From an uncultured Roseiflexaceae bacterium (GTDB lineage Bacteria > Chloroflexota > Chloroflexia > Chloroflexales > Roseiflexaceae), in assembly GCA_937988885.1 (NCBI GenBank), contig CALKHR010000049.1, positions 15,844 through 79,843 of the forward strand: 64,000 nt of DNA, read 5' to 3'. Made by a program: the position numbers and the translations under genes. The notes under the pieces are model-generated. The model worked only from the letters and a program-made list of their open reading frames with translations, did not search any database and was not told the origin of the DNA. Shown in pieces: positions 43,818 through 53,668 of the stretch. Numbering within the stretch: position 1 is the stretch's first letter; the number at the start of each line of letters is the position of its first letter.

Positions 43818-44993
43818 TCACCAATTCGTGACTGAACCGTCACTGCGTCTCCAATGCGGCGCCTCCCAGAAGCGCCACGTATGTTCCTGAGCACGTTGCT
43901 CGTCGAAATCGATACCCAGCCCGGGCGTATCGGGGACAGGGAACACGGTGCCGTCCAGCATCGGCTGCGTGGGGAAGAGCGCCTCGACATCGCTGACGCC
44001 GGACTGGCCGTAGTAGAGGTTTTCGCTCTGCGTGACGCGCACTTCGAGCCAGGCGAAGTTCGGCACCGCCGCCGCCAAATGGATCGTCGCAGCGGTGCAG
44101 ATCGGCCCGAGCGGATTGTGCGGCATCAGGTCGATGTAGTGCGCCTCGGCCCAGCCCGCCACCTTCATCGCCTCGGTGAAGCCACCCACGTTGCAGATAT
44201 CCACACGGGCGAAATCGGTGAGGTGGCGTTCGATGTACGGCATAAACTGCCACTTGCTGGCGAACTCCTCGCCCACCGCAAACGGGATGGTCGTCATCTG
44301 GCGGAGCGCCGCGTATGCCTCGGGTGTCTCATCGCGGATCGGCTCCTCGATGAAGTCGAGCGTGCCCTGCGGCATACGCTGGCAGAACGAGGCGGTCTCG
44401 GCGATGCTGAGGCGGTGGTGATAATCGATGCCGAGCGTCAACTCGCTGCCGAAGCGCTCGCGAGCCTTGGTGAGCCACTCGGCGGTGTAGCCGATCGAGG
44501 CGCGCGGATCGAACACGTTCGGCCCCAAGTCGCGCGGCGAGAGCGGCATCGTGCGCACGACCCGCCAATCGTGTTCCCACAGTAACTCGATGCTGGCCAA
44601 CATCTGCTCGCCCGTGCCGCCGCTGGCCGTGGCGAAGCAGGGAATCGTATCGCGCTGTTTGCCGCCCAACAGCTGATAGACGGGCACACCCAGCGCCTTG
44701 CCCGCGATATCGTACAGCGCGATGTCGATGGCGCTCTGAGCCGCCAGCAGCACGCGCCCACCCTCGAAGTACTGGCTGCGGTACAACTCTTGCCAGATCC
44801 GCCCGCGCTGCATCGGGTCCTGCCCAATCAGAAACTCGCGGAAGTGCTTGAGGGCGCCGATCACCGCTAATTCGCGCCCACTCAGGCCAGATTCCCCTAA
44901 ACCGTAGATACCCTCGTCAGTCTCCACCTTCACGATCAACTGGTTGCGGCTGCCGATCCAGACCGGGTAAGGCTTGATGTCGGTGATACGCAT
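43818..44993 (-). CDS. enolase-superfamily sugar acid dehydratase, galactonate dehydratase-like
   Basis: A 391-residue mandelate-racemase-subgroup enzyme. The capping domain runs to about residue 125; the barrel has the metal ligands in GIDYHH, IEEPI and GEE and the C-terminal HNPLGPICTAATIHL motif, as in D-galactonate dehydratase (DgoD). It would convert an aldonate to a 2-keto-3-deoxy acid. It starts 5 bases after the FadR-type regulator and is followed by the lactonase gene: hydrolysis of a lactone then dehydration fits this pair. Exact substrate cannot be read from sequence. Confidence 0.87.
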   Translation of the reverse strand: MRITDIKPYPVWIGSRNQLIVKVETDEGIYGLGESGLSGRELAVIGALKHFREFLIGQDPMQRGRIWQELYRSQYFEGGRVLLAAQSAIDIALYDIAGKALGVPVYQLLGGKQRDTIPCFATASGGTGEQMLASIELLWEHDWRVVRTMPLSPRDLGPNVFDPRASIGYTAEWLTKARERFGSELTLGIDYHHRLSIAETASFCQRMPQGTLDFIEEPIRDETPEAYAALRQMTTIPFAVGEEFASKWQFMPYIERHLTDFARVDICNVGGFTEAMKVAGWAEAHYIDLMPHNPLGPICTAATIHLAAAVPNFAWLEVRVTQSENLYYGQSGVSDVEALFPTQPMLDGTVFPVPDTPGLGIDFDEQRAQEHTWRFWEAPHWRRSDGSVTNW

Positions 44994-44998
44994 AGGGT

Positions 44999-45763
44999 TT
45001 ACTGCTCTCTTATTTGGCTTGCAAGAATCCCACTGAGGGCGTCGTTCATGTGCGCAAGCATCAGCAACCGCGCCTGTGCCGCGTTGCGATCGCGAATGGC
45101 CTCGGCGATCAGCAAATGATAGCGCACCGCTCGTTCGGTCATGCCAGGCTCTTTCGATGTGAGCTTGCGACTCTCGATTAAGACATCGTGGACGCTCTCG
45201 ATCAACTGATAGAGGATCGGGTTGCGGGCGGCAAGCGCGATCCGACGATGGAATTGCAGGTCGGGATCAGAGAAATCCTGCTGCTCACGGGCCTTCAACT
45301 CCATCTGTTTGGCGAGATATTCGATCAGTTCAAGCTCACTGTCGGTGCCGCGTTCGGCGGCGAGTGCAGCGAGTTCAGGTTCCAAGATTCGTCGGGCCTC
45401 GGCCAGCGCAATCACCAAGCCGATGTTCATATCCTGGAAATGCCGCGAGAGGTTGTTTGCCAGCGATGAAGATGAATCGGTGACAAACACGCCGCGCCCA
45501 TGCTCGATCCGAACCATCCCAATCGATTGGAGTGATCGGAGCGCCTCGCGCACTGATCCCGTGCTGACCTCCATCTCTTGGGCTAGTTTGGTGATGCTGG
45601 GTAGGCGCGTGCCTGGGAGCCAATCGCCCCTCCGAATCCGCTGCCGCAGCACTTCGAAGATCGATTGGAAAACCCGATTATGTGGCGCTCCATCCGTATC
45701 TTGGTGCGAGACGGACGTTAACAGGAGCCCTTGATTGGCGTGTGAGTCGCGCTCATCAGTCAT
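44999..45763 (-). CDS. FadR-type GntR-family regulator
   Basis: A 254-residue regulator: a GntR winged helix (about residues 28-100; LAQEMEVSTGSVREALRSLQSIGMVRIEHGRGVFV) followed by an FCD ligand domain (about 110-240) with the three His/Asp-type metal site suggested by DLQFHRRIALAARN and RYHLLIAEAI. Members of this group sense sugar acids or organic acids. Its ATG overlaps the stop of the upstream gene by 4 bases (ATGA), and the dehydratase gene follows after 5 bases. It likely represses this operon. Confidence 0.88.
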   Translation of the reverse strand: MTDERDSHANQGLLLTSVSHQDTDGAPHNRVFQSIFEVLRQRIRRGDWLPGTRLPSITKLAQEMEVSTGSVREALRSLQSIGMVRIEHGRGVFVTDSSSSLANNLSRHFQDMNIGLVIALAEARRILEPELAALAAERGTDSELELIEYLAKQMELKAREQQDFSDPDLQFHRRIALAARNPILYQLIESVHDVLIESRKLTSKEPGMTERAVRYHLLIAEAIRDRNAAQARLLMLAHMNDALSGILASQIREQ

Positions 45764-48700
45764 GATACTCTCTGTTCACGCGAGTCTAGCTGAAACTGAC
45801 GATGGACATAACTTCCCTGGTGATTGGCGTCGAGCGCCAGAATCGCTTGGAATTGCTCTATCGCTTCGGCTTGTTGGCCTAATCCAAGCAGACCCAAGCC
45901 GATCAGATACAGGCAGTGGATTCGGTTTCGCAGGGTCAGATCCTCATCAAACACTAGAAAGGTTGGCAACGACACAGCAAAATAGTCGATCGTGACGATA
46001 TCTGCAAGGTGCTGACGCCCATGCGCGATCAATGACTGAAAGAGTTGCTGTGCCTCATCGGCTCGCCCTAGCCGAATCCGCGCAAGCCCTTGATAGAATA
46101 ACATGTCGGGCGGCTGGTCATTGTAATACATAACTGAGGTTAGCTCGTCGGAACCGACCGCCGCACGCTCGAACCACTCACGTGCCCGTTCGAGATCGCC
46201 GTGCTGCTCGTAGGCTAAGCCCAAGTGATACAACAAGTGATTATCCCGCGCGTTGGGAAGCCGCCCCTCGCCAAGATTCCGTGGGTAATGCAGGCCCTGT
46301 TTGAGCAGCGCAATCGCCTGCTCTGTCTCTCCCGCCGCCAGCAGTTCACGCCCCAACCCGATCAGGCTCGCGATGTACTGACCTGTCACCTTGCCCTCGC
46401 CACCCTCCCAAGGGTGGAACTGCCGTCCTCGCAGCAGATCAAGGGCTTGTTGGTGCTGCCCCAACATATTCAAGATGGTGATGTACTCGATCATCAGATC
46501 GTCGCGCTGCTTCACCAACGCACGGTGCTGATTGAGCCATTCGAGGCGCTGCTGCGGCGTGTGGTTGCGGCGTTTGCGCAACTGATCGAGTTCGTACAGC
46601 ACTCGCGCATCGTTCGGGTTCAGCGCGAAGGCCCGCTCGTACGATTCCTCGGCGCGCTCTGGCTCGTTGCGCTTGTTGAAGTAGGCCAAGCCAAGGTTGC
46701 GGTGGACCGTGGGGAACTGCGGATCGAGTTCGCGAGCCCGCTCCCAACAGTCGATTGCCTGTTCGTAGCGTCGATGGGCGTACCAAAACGTGCCAAGGTA
46801 GTAGGCGGCCCGCGCATCGTTGGGGTTGGCTGCGAGTGCCGCTTCGAGGATTAGCACGCTCTCAAGCCGCTGCGGGAAGCAGTAATCGGGCGGTAGGCTC
46901 TGGGCGCGGGCGAACCACATCTGCGCCTCGCTCGGCTCACCCGCGCACTGTGCGCAGTATCCGAGCAAATACACCATCAGCGGGTCGGACTGCTCGATCT
47001 GTTGCAATAACTGCATCGCATCGGCGAACAGCCCCGCGTGGAGGTAATCGAGCGCTATTTCAAAAGCGTTGCGCAAAGTGGATGGCGCTGGTTGCAATTG
47101 TAGTGGCAGGTTGGTTTCTAGCAAGAACTGCTCCCACAATACGCCTGCATCGAGCACATCGAGCGCCAAGGCCTGCTCGATGGTAGAGCGGGCCGCGTGG
47201 TCACGCCCAAGCCTTCGCAGCAGCGCGATCTGCAGATGACGGGCCTGATGGTGCGACCAATTACGGCGCAGCGCACTCGCCAACAGATCGAGCGCCTCTG
47301 TGTAGTTGCCACGGCGCGAGGCGATGCGCGCCAACTCGAAGAATGCGCTATCCTGCCACGCGGCGTTCCAGGTCGCCTTGTAGAAGGCGTCGAAGGCCTC
47401 GTCGAAGCGACCCTGCATCTTGAGCGCCAAGCCCAAGTTGTAGAACGGCTCGCCATCGTAGGGATTGGAGTTGCGGCGCGTCAGGCTGGTGATCGCCGTG
47501 CGGAAGAACGTCTCGGCCTCGCGGAACGCCCCCCGTCGGTACAGCAGCAGGCCCATCGCATTGTTGCAGCGGCTATCGAGTGGATCGCGGCGCAGCGCCT
47601 CCTGGTAGTATGGCTCGGGCGCGAAGGTGGCGTGGCGGTACTGTTCGAGATGCAGGCCATGCAGCCACAACTCCTCGTTGGTGGCGACCTCGCTGGGTGG
47701 TGGTGCGGGCTGAGCAGGCTCGGGGATGGGCGGGCGTTCGTCGGGCAGCGGCGTGAAGGAGAGCAACTGCGTGTTGCTTTCGGCATCGTAGACCCGCAGC
47801 GTGAGTTGCTGCGGTCGCGTGGGTTCGCTCAGGCTCACCTGCTGGCGCAATGCCTCCTCGGGCGTGAGCATGCCGTGCCACTGCCACACTGTCTCGGCAT
47901 CGCGGAGCAGTTCGGCGCGCACCAAGCGGGGCCGCGTGACGTACACACCCACCTCGGCACTGTTGCTGGAGCAGTTCAGCGCCAGCACCGTATCCTCGCT
48001 GGCGTTGCTGGCCGGGCCGATCTGCTTGTAGGGCATAAAGATCTGGCGGAAGCGCTTCTCCTCGCCGGGCATCAGCCACGAGAAATCGGGCTGATTATCG
48101 GTAAACGCGCCACACATCAACTCGATGTACGGCCCATCCTCATCGGTCAACTGCCGATCCCAGGCTTGCCCGAAGTCGCTGGTGCCCCACGTCCACTGCT
48201 TTTTCCCTGGCACGATGCGGTGATTCGCCACGTGCAGCATCCCCGCCTGCCGACCGTGATCGTAGTTGCCTATGAAATCGAAATCGGAATGGTAGGCCAT
48301 GTACGAGGTTGGCGCGGGGATGTTGATGTAGCGCGAGATGTCGGTGCCGGGCGAGTAATCGACCTTGTAGTACGTGCCCGTGGCGATCGGGAAGCTGCTC
48401 ACGGCGCGTTTGCCGTGGTCCATCACCGCGTGAACATCGGGCGGGAACACCGATTGTGTCGTCTCGTTCACGTGGACGGCGGGATTCGCCCACCACAGAA
48501 ATGTCTGAGGCTCACTGGTGCGGTTGAACAACTGCACCTTGATTTCGAGGTAGGCGCGGTCGGGGTAGAGCGTGAAGCCGTGCATGCCCTTGGTGGAGCT
48601 CATGCGCTCGATCTCGGAGCACCACACTGTGGCGCTGCCATCGGCGTGCCGTTCAATCCGCCAGTCGAGCGGGGCGAAGGTGCTGGGGCGGTGATGCTGC

Positions 48701-49071
48701 GGCCAGTTGAACTCGATGCCGCCGGAGATCCACGGCCCTGTCAGGCCCACCAGCGCTGGTTTAATGACACGGTTGTAGTAAATGAAATGGTAGTTGTTGG
48801 TCTTATCGAGCGCCATCTGCACGCGACCGCCGAGTTCCGGCAGGATCATAATGCGCAGATACCGATTTTCGAGGAAGAGCGCGGTGTAATACTGATTGGT
48901 TGGTTGATCAAACACCCGATCGATCACTGGGTAGGGATACACAGCCCCACTGCTGCCTTGGTAGACCCGCTTTTCAAGGAACATCGGGTTAGGGTCGGGA
49001 CGTCCAATGCCATAGGTTGGGATACAACGTGCCTCAGCCCAAACCTGGACCTGCTCGGTTGGATACACCAT
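45760..49071 (-). CDS. DUF5107 and tetratricopeptide-repeat protein
   Basis: About 1103 residues in two parts. The N-terminal third (about residues 20-420) is a galactose-mutarotase-like beta-sandwich of the DUF5107 family (NRYLRIMILPELGGRVQMALDKTNNYHFIYYN, GGIEFNWPQHHRPS, YLEIKVQLFNRTSEPQTFLWWANPAVH). The rest is a long array of TPR units (for example DARAAYYLGTFWYAHRRYEQAIDCWERARELDPQ). The start at 49069-49071 has AGGAG 8 bases before it; the longer frame to 49266 has no such support. No signal peptide. It is the first gene of the leftward sugar-acid operon. A role in sugar anomer handling is suggested by the fold, not proven. Confidence 0.8.
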   Translation of the reverse strand: MVYPTEQVQVWAEARCIPTYGIGRPDPNPMFLEKRVYQGSSGAVYPYPVIDRVFDQPTNQYYTALFLENRYLRIMILPELGGRVQMALDKTNNYHFIYYNRVIKPALVGLTGPWISGGIEFNWPQHHRPSTFAPLDWRIERHADGSATVWCSEIERMSSTKGMHGFTLYPDRAYLEIKVQLFNRTSEPQTFLWWANPAVHVNETTQSVFPPDVHAVMDHGKRAVSSFPIATGTYYKVDYSPGTDISRYINIPAPTSYMAYHSDFDFIGNYDHGRQAGMLHVANHRIVPGKKQWTWGTSDFGQAWDRQLTDEDGPYIELMCGAFTDNQPDFSWLMPGEEKRFRQIFMPYKQIGPASNASEDTVLALNCSSNSAEVGVYVTRPRLVRAELLRDAETVWQWHGMLTPEEALRQQVSLSEPTRPQQLTLRVYDAESNTQLLSFTPLPDERPPIPEPAQPAPPPSEVATNEELWLHGLHLEQYRHATFAPEPYYQEALRRDPLDSRCNNAMGLLLYRRGAFREAETFFRTAITSLTRRNSNPYDGEPFYNLGLALKMQGRFDEAFDAFYKATWNAAWQDSAFFELARIASRRGNYTEALDLLASALRRNWSHHQARHLQIALLRRLGRDHAARSTIEQALALDVLDAGVLWEQFLLETNLPLQLQPAPSTLRNAFEIALDYLHAGLFADAMQLLQQIEQSDPLMVYLLGYCAQCAGEPSEAQMWFARAQSLPPDYCFPQRLESVLILEAALAANPNDARAAYYLGTFWYAHRRYEQAIDCWERARELDPQFPTVHRNLGLAYFNKRNEPERAEESYERAFALNPNDARVLYELDQLRKRRNHTPQQRLEWLNQHRALVKQRDDLMIEYITILNMLGQHQQALDLLRGRQFHPWEGGEGKVTGQYIASLIGLGRELLAAGETEQAIALLKQGLHYPRNLGEGRLPNARDNHLLYHLGLAYEQHGDLERAREWFERAAVGSDELTSVMYYNDQPPDMLFYQGLARIRLGRADEAQQLFQSLIAHGRQHLADIVTIDYFAVSLPTFLVFDEDLTLRNRIHCLYLIGLGLLGLGQQAEAIEQFQAILALDANHQGSYVHRQFQLDSREQRVS

Positions 49072-49337
49072 GTCGGCGGCTCCTATGACGACATGCAGCT
49101 CGTTGCTTCGTTGCCACGGCTCGACTGGAAATATGTACCTGTAAGCGATAGATAGAGTGTTGAGTGTAGAACGAAAACGAACATGAGGCAACACCTGGGG
49201 ATTATGCAAGAAAACGCTTACCAACCAGGATGTATGAGCCTCTAAATGCGGTGCCAAAAAGAGCAATAGGATGCGATATCGTTTGATACCGCTTTCAGTA
49301 AGTCATAAGAGATATAATGAGTTGCTATTGAGAGTGG
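49072..49337. other. divergent control region, left part
   Basis: The region between the DUF5107-TPR gene and the binding-protein promoter holds no gene. On the minus strand TTGCCT-17-TACACT (near 49160-49190) is a possible weak promoter for the leftward operon. A GATATC-GTTT-GATACC inexact repeat lies near 49277-49292. Confidence 0.35.
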
Positions 49338-49366
49338 TTGACACAAATGCATTCCTCAATTAGAAT
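49338..49366 (+). promoter_or_regulatory. promoter of the sugar-acid ABC binding-protein gene
   Basis: TTGACA (49338-49343), 17-base spacer, TAGAAT (49361-49366). Start of transcription near 49373 gives a leader of about 150 bases before the ATG at 49524. The long upstream open frame that begins in this promoter is therefore not coding. Confidence 0.7.
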
Positions 49367-49523
49367 TGTAGCATCTCCCGATGAAAAAGGCAAAATTGGA
49401 TATTGGCCATTAGAAAAGGAGGGCGACTCATCTAATCACTCATTAGATCACTTCACCTCGAGCGACGTTCATCATGTACCGCAGGCACTGTTGACTAAGG
49501 TATCGTCGAAGGAGACTGAACTC

Positions 49524-51431
49524 ATGATCAAGCTCAAGATCCTGTCCGCCGCATTGGCCCTGACGATGTTCCTTGCAGCTTGTGGAGGGACGACACCCTC
49601 TACGCCCGCAGCAGATTCGCCTACTTCCGCTCCCGCAGCCCCCGCTGCTCCCGCTGCTGAAGCTACAACTGCTCCCGCTGAAGAAGCGACGCAGGCTCCC
49701 GCTGAAGAAGCGACTGCTGCTCCTGAAGCAACACCGGAACCAGAACCTATCTCGATTGGGAATCTCCCCGAAGTTCCTCGCAACCGCACGCTCAACTTGG
49801 CGTGGAGCATCACATCGCCGATCGGTGTGGTGAACCCGTGGGCCGTGCCCGGCTACACCCATCAAGAGGGCAACGCCATGATGTGGGAGCCGCTGGCATA
49901 CTTCGGTATCTTCGCGGACAAGGAGATCCCGTGGTTGGCCGAGAGCATGACCTACACCAAGCCCGACTTCACCGAGTTGACCATCAAGATGCGCGATGGC
50001 GCCGAGTGGAGTGATGGTGTGCCGGTGACAGCGAAGGACGTGGTCTACACCTTCGAAGGTCAGCTGAACAACGACAAACTCCCGTATCACGCGCAGTTCG
50101 AACAGTTCGTGGAGAAGGTCGAATCGCCGGATGATAAGACCGTGATCGTCACCTTCAAGATCCCGGCCCCGCGCTTCGCCTTCGAGGTGTTGACCCTCAA
50201 GTTCGACACGGGTATTCCGATCGTGCCTGCTCATGCCCTGAGCGCTCAGCCCGATGTGAACGCCTACGCTGGTGGCTTGGAGATGCCGCACTCGGGTCCG
50301 TATGACCTGGTGAGCTGGGACCGCAACCAGAAGATCTTCGACCTGCGCCCGACCTGGTGGGCGATCAAGACTGGTTTCCGCCCCGAGCCAGATGTCAAGC
50401 GCATCGTGATCGTGAACATCGGCGGTCAGGTGGGCCAGAATATGGACACGGTCGCGCAGCGCGTGGTGAACGATGAGTATGACGCCACGCTCGACATGCG
50501 CAGCTCGGTGATCAACAGTATCCTGACGCAGAACCCGAACGTGACCACCCACTCCGGCAATGAGTCGCCGTATGGCTACTTGGACTGGTGGCCGAACTCG
50601 CTGTGGATGAACACGCAGTTGGAGCCGTACAACGATCCGCGTGTTCGCCGCGCGATCAGCCTGTCGATCGATCGCGATATCATCAACGATGTGTTGTATG
50701 AGGGCGCACAGATCGCGACTATCTACCCCTTCCCGCTCTACCCAGGCTTGCAGAAGTTTGTTGACAGCCCCGCTGTCAAGGAGCTAGAGGCGAAGTACGA
50801 GCCTGGCAAGTATGATCCCGAGGCCGCTGCTGCCTTGATGACCGAGGCTGGCTTCACAATGAACGGCGACGGCCTGTGGGAGCGGGATGGCAAGACCGTC
50901 GATGCCACCATCCACGGCTTCGAGGGTATCCACAGCGACATTGTGCCGATCCTGGTTGAGATGCTGCGCAACGCTGGCTTCGATGCTGCGATCGACTTCA
51001 GCACCGAGGCGTACAACAGCATGGCCAATGGCGCGCCTGGCTTGTACATGTTCGGTCACGGCGCAAGCTTGAAGGACCCCTACGCCGCCTTCGAGCTGTT
51101 CCACAGCCGCTACAGTGCCGCGCTCGGTACCACCGCTGGTAGCAACCGCTTCTCGCGCTACTCGAACCCCGAGTTCGACGCGCTGCTCGACGAGATGGCA
51201 CCGCTGGGCGAGGATGATCCCAAGTTCCAGGAGAATGCCGTCAAGTTGTTGGAAATCTACTGGCGCGACCAGATCGACGTGCCGATCATCCAGTGGCTGC
51301 ACCGCATCCCCTACAACCAGACCTACTGGACCAACTGGCCAACCACGACGAACTTGGCCGATGGCACAAACGGTGCATTCTGGGCGCATACCGGTTTGCT
51401 CGTTGTGACTGCCCTGAAGGCTACACAATAG
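49524..51431 (+). CDS. ABC transporter substrate-binding lipoprotein, family 5
   Basis: About 635 residues. The signal peptide ends FLAAC and is followed by a low-complexity linker of about 50 residues made of Ala/Pro/Glu/Thr. The remainder is an oligopeptide-family binding protein (AEWSDGVPVTAKDVVYTF, PHSGPYDLVSWDRN, PYNDPRVRRAISLSIDRDIIN). AAGGAG precedes the ATG at 49524-49526; the open frame to 49338 is rejected because it overlaps the promoter. A 14-bp stem-loop after the stop separates it from the permease genes. The sugar-acid gene context suggests that oligosaccharides or uronide-containing sugars, not peptides, are carried. Confidence 0.92.
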   Translation: MIKLKILSAALALTMFLAACGGTTPSTPAADSPTSAPAAPAAPAAEATTAPAEEATQAPAEEATAAPEATPEPEPISIGNLPEVPRNRTLNLAWSITSPIGVVNPWAVPGYTHQEGNAMMWEPLAYFGIFADKEIPWLAESMTYTKPDFTELTIKMRDGAEWSDGVPVTAKDVVYTFEGQLNNDKLPYHAQFEQFVEKVESPDDKTVIVTFKIPAPRFAFEVLTLKFDTGIPIVPAHALSAQPDVNAYAGGLEMPHSGPYDLVSWDRNQKIFDLRPTWWAIKTGFRPEPDVKRIVIVNIGGQVGQNMDTVAQRVVNDEYDATLDMRSSVINSILTQNPNVTTHSGNESPYGYLDWWPNSLWMNTQLEPYNDPRVRRAISLSIDRDIINDVLYEGAQIATIYPFPLYPGLQKFVDSPAVKELEAKYEPGKYDPEAAAALMTEAGFTMNGDGLWERDGKTVDATIHGFEGIHSDIVPILVEMLRNAGFDAAIDFSTEAYNSMANGAPGLYMFGHGASLKDPYAAFELFHSRYSAALGTTAGSNRFSRYSNPEFDALLDEMAPLGEDDPKFQENAVKLLEIYWRDQIDVPIIQWLHRIPYNQTYWTNWPTTTNLADGTNGAFWAHTGLLVVTALKATQ

Positions 51432-51452
51432 TCCGCTCTTAACCTATCGAGT

Positions 51453-51484
51453 TGCGTATTGCTGCCATTTGGTAGCAATACGCA
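51453..51484 (+). terminator. strong stem-loop between binding protein and permease genes
   Basis: A 14-bp stem (TGCGTATTGCTGCC/GGTAGCAATACGCA, one G-U) with an ATTT loop, 21 bases after the stop codon. Such structures often stabilise binding-protein mRNA and reduce read-through into the permeases. Confidence 0.65.
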
Positions 51485-51543
51485 GCCTTCTTGTCGAGTT
51501 GATGTGTTTTTCGAGTATGTATCATTATTTCCAATATAGTTAT

Positions 51544-51554
51544 GGTATGATACA
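51544..51554. promoter_or_regulatory. candidate operator before the permease gene
   Basis: GGTATGATACA differs at one outer position from the GGTATCATACC palindrome found twice around the GntR-LacI regulator gene. It lies 105 bases before the permease start, in an A+T-rich patch that may be a promoter. The same 11-mer occurs at 29633-29643, so it may reflect promoter composition. Confidence 0.4.
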
Positions 51555-51658
51555 TAAACACAACTAACCTCCCATCAACACAATGGGGCGAACCTGGTGT
51601 TTCTGCTTCGCACCGTCAGCTCGGCAGAAATTGGTCGTCTAGTGTAAGGAGCAACGTC

Positions 51659-52657
51659 GTGAGCCTAAAACTTGTTCTTAAGCGCCTCCTTTTCCTTGTG
51701 ATGGTGATTTGGTGTGCCTCAACCATCACCTTCTTCATCCCTCGCCTCTCTTCTCGTAATCCTGTGCGCGAACGTTTCGCTGAGTTGGCCCGTACTGGTG
51801 GTTTCTCGCCACAAGATCTCGAAGCGATTATTGAATCGTATTCAAAGATGTTTGGTATCGATAGGCCGCTTCACGAACAGTATTTTACGTACATGGCAGG
51901 CTTAGCACGCTTTGATTTAGGAGTATCGCTGAATAAATATCCCAAAACTGTCTGGGATTTGATCATGGAAGCGTTGCCCTGGACAATCGGCTTATTGTTT
52001 GTCAGTATGATCCTCTCATTTGTGATTGGTAATTTACTGGGTGCAATTGCTGCATGGCCCCGCGCTCCGGGGTGGCTTCGCTCGATTGCAACACCATTTG
52101 TGTTGCTTCAGGGTGTTCCTCCGGTGATTTTAGGTGTGCTTCTGCTCTTTTTTGTCGCTTTTAAGATGAAACTGCTCCCTCTCGGCGGTGCCTATTCGAT
52201 CGGTAAAGTACCAACATTCACGTGGTCATTTATCCTCGATGTGCTCAGGCACCAGATCTTGCCGGGCATCGCGCTGGTGTTTGGCTCGGTGGGCGGTTGG
52301 GTGCTCTCGATGCGCGGTATGGGCATTACCATCCAAGGCGAGGATTACGTGAATTTCGCTGAGCACAAAGGGTTGAGTGGCTTCACAATCTTCCGCGACT
52401 ACTACATGCGCAATGCGATGCTGCCAGCCGTCACTGGCTTCGCGTTGGCGATTGGCTCGCTGGTCGTCTCGGGTATTGTGATCGAAGGTCTATTCGCATT
52501 GCCTGGTGTGGGTTCAGTGCTCAATGATGCTATCCGACAGAACGATTTCCCGGTGATCTACGGTGTAGTGCTGTTCATTACCATCAGCGTGGCAACAATG
52601 ATGGTGCTTGCTGAGTTCCTGTACCCCCTGCTCGATCCACGCATTCGACACGACTAG
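51659..52657 (+). CDS. ABC transporter permease, DppB/OppB type
   Basis: A 332-residue inner-membrane protein with about six helices. The start is GTG with AAGGAG 8 bases upstream. The EAA-type cytoplasmic loop that docks to the ATPase is visible (EHKGLSGFTIFRDYYMRNAMLPAVTGFALAIG). The early periplasmic loop shows the family pattern (GIDRPLHEQYFTYMAGLARFDLGVSL). It overlaps nothing but is only 9 bases from the next permease gene. The codon use here is less G+C-rich than in the neighbours in the first 500 bases. Confidence 0.93.
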   Translation: MSLKLVLKRLLFLVMVIWCASTITFFIPRLSSRNPVRERFAELARTGGFSPQDLEAIIESYSKMFGIDRPLHEQYFTYMAGLARFDLGVSLNKYPKTVWDLIMEALPWTIGLLFVSMILSFVIGNLLGAIAAWPRAPGWLRSIATPFVLLQGVPPVILGVLLLFFVAFKMKLLPLGGAYSIGKVPTFTWSFILDVLRHQILPGIALVFGSVGGWVLSMRGMGITIQGEDYVNFAEHKGLSGFTIFRDYYMRNAMLPAVTGFALAIGSLVVSGIVIEGLFALPGVGSVLNDAIRQNDFPVIYGVVLFITISVATMMVLAEFLYPLLDPRIRHD

Positions 52658-52666
52658 AGGTGTGTG

Positions 52667-53569
52667 ATGGCGACGATTGCTCTCTCTCAGCAGAATACAA
52701 TCCAGCAACCAAGTCGGCTGCGTTTGGCGTTTCGCTACCTGCGCCGCAACAAAAGCCTGTTGATTGGTTTGCTTATTCTGCTCGGCCTGGTGCTCTTCAC
52801 GGTGATCGGCCTGCTCACTGTCGATACGAGCCAAGCCTACCCGCTCAAAGTTCGCTCGAAGCAACCCCCAAGCTGGCAATACCCCTTCGGCACCGATTTC
52901 TTCGGGCGCAACTTGCTGGCGGCGATGGTGGTCGGTATGTGGCAAACCGCGCTGATCGGTGTGATCGCGGGGGCACTCGGCACGCTGATCGGTGTGGTGC
53001 TGGGCTTCATCTCGGCCTACTTCGGCGGCATCATCGATACGGTGATCAAAGGTGTGTGTCAAGTTCTGACGCCGATCCCCGCCTTCTTGATCCAGGTGAT
53101 CATCGCTGGCTCGATCGATAAGCGCTTGGTGACGATCTACACTATGGCGCTTGTGGTGGTGTTGCTCGCCTGGATGGGCCCCACGCTGGTGATCCGCTCT
53201 CAAGTGCTGACGATGAAGGAACGCCAGTTTGTCGCGGTGGCCAAACTTTCGGGCGTCGGCGACCTTGGCATCATTTTTAAAGAGATTTTGCCGAACCTCC
53301 TGCCCTTTATTGCTGCTGCCTTCGTTGGCCAAGTGTTCTCGGCGGTGTTCGCCTCGTTCTACCTCGCGGTCGTGGGTCTTGGCCCACTGCGCGAACCACT
53401 GCTTGGCAATATCGTGTGGGCGGCGCAGGGTCAGGGCGCCTTCTTCAACGGCTGGTGGTGGTGGCCGCTGGCTCCCTCGATCGCTCTGGTGTTGATTTTA
53501 GGCTCGCTGGCGCTGATCAATATGGGTCTCGACGAGTTGGCGAACCCCCGCGTTCGCCGCACGGAATAA
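52667..53569 (+). CDS. ABC transporter permease, DppC/OppC type
   Basis: A 300-residue partner permease. The N-terminal cytoplasmic tail has the family motif RLAFRYLRRNKSLLIGL, followed by the periplasmic FGTDFFGRNLLAAMVVG segment and the EAA loop (VAKLSGVGDLGIIFKEILPNLLPFIAAAFV). The ATG at 52667 has GAGG 6 bases before it; a GTG one codon upstream is also possible. It forms the channel with the preceding gene. Substrate as for the binding protein. Confidence 0.93.
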   Translation: MATIALSQQNTIQQPSRLRLAFRYLRRNKSLLIGLLILLGLVLFTVIGLLTVDTSQAYPLKVRSKQPPSWQYPFGTDFFGRNLLAAMVVGMWQTALIGVIAGALGTLIGVVLGFISAYFGGIIDTVIKGVCQVLTPIPAFLIQVIIAGSIDKRLVTIYTMALVVVLLAWMGPTLVIRSQVLTMKERQFVAVAKLSGVGDLGIIFKEILPNLLPFIAAAFVGQVFSAVFASFYLAVVGLGPLREPLLGNIVWAAQGQGAFFNGWWWWPLAPSIALVLILGSLALINMGLDELANPRVRRTE

Positions 53570-53668
53570 CAGTAGCTGGCCACTGCTGTATGGCCGTGCC
53601 AATAAGAGTTGCTCGTTGTGGCAGCTGGGATTGATGCCATTCAGCAGACAATGCAGAGGTCTCTAGCG

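Noticed and set aside
47197..49155. 652-codon open frame on the plus strand
   Set aside because: It is the antisense shadow of the DUF5107-TPR gene; composition is Arg/Gly/Val-rich with no domain and no ribosome-binding site.
49338..49523. N-terminal extension of the binding protein
   Set aside because: The open frame starts inside the TTGACA box and the lipoprotein signal peptide begins at 49524 after AAGGAG.
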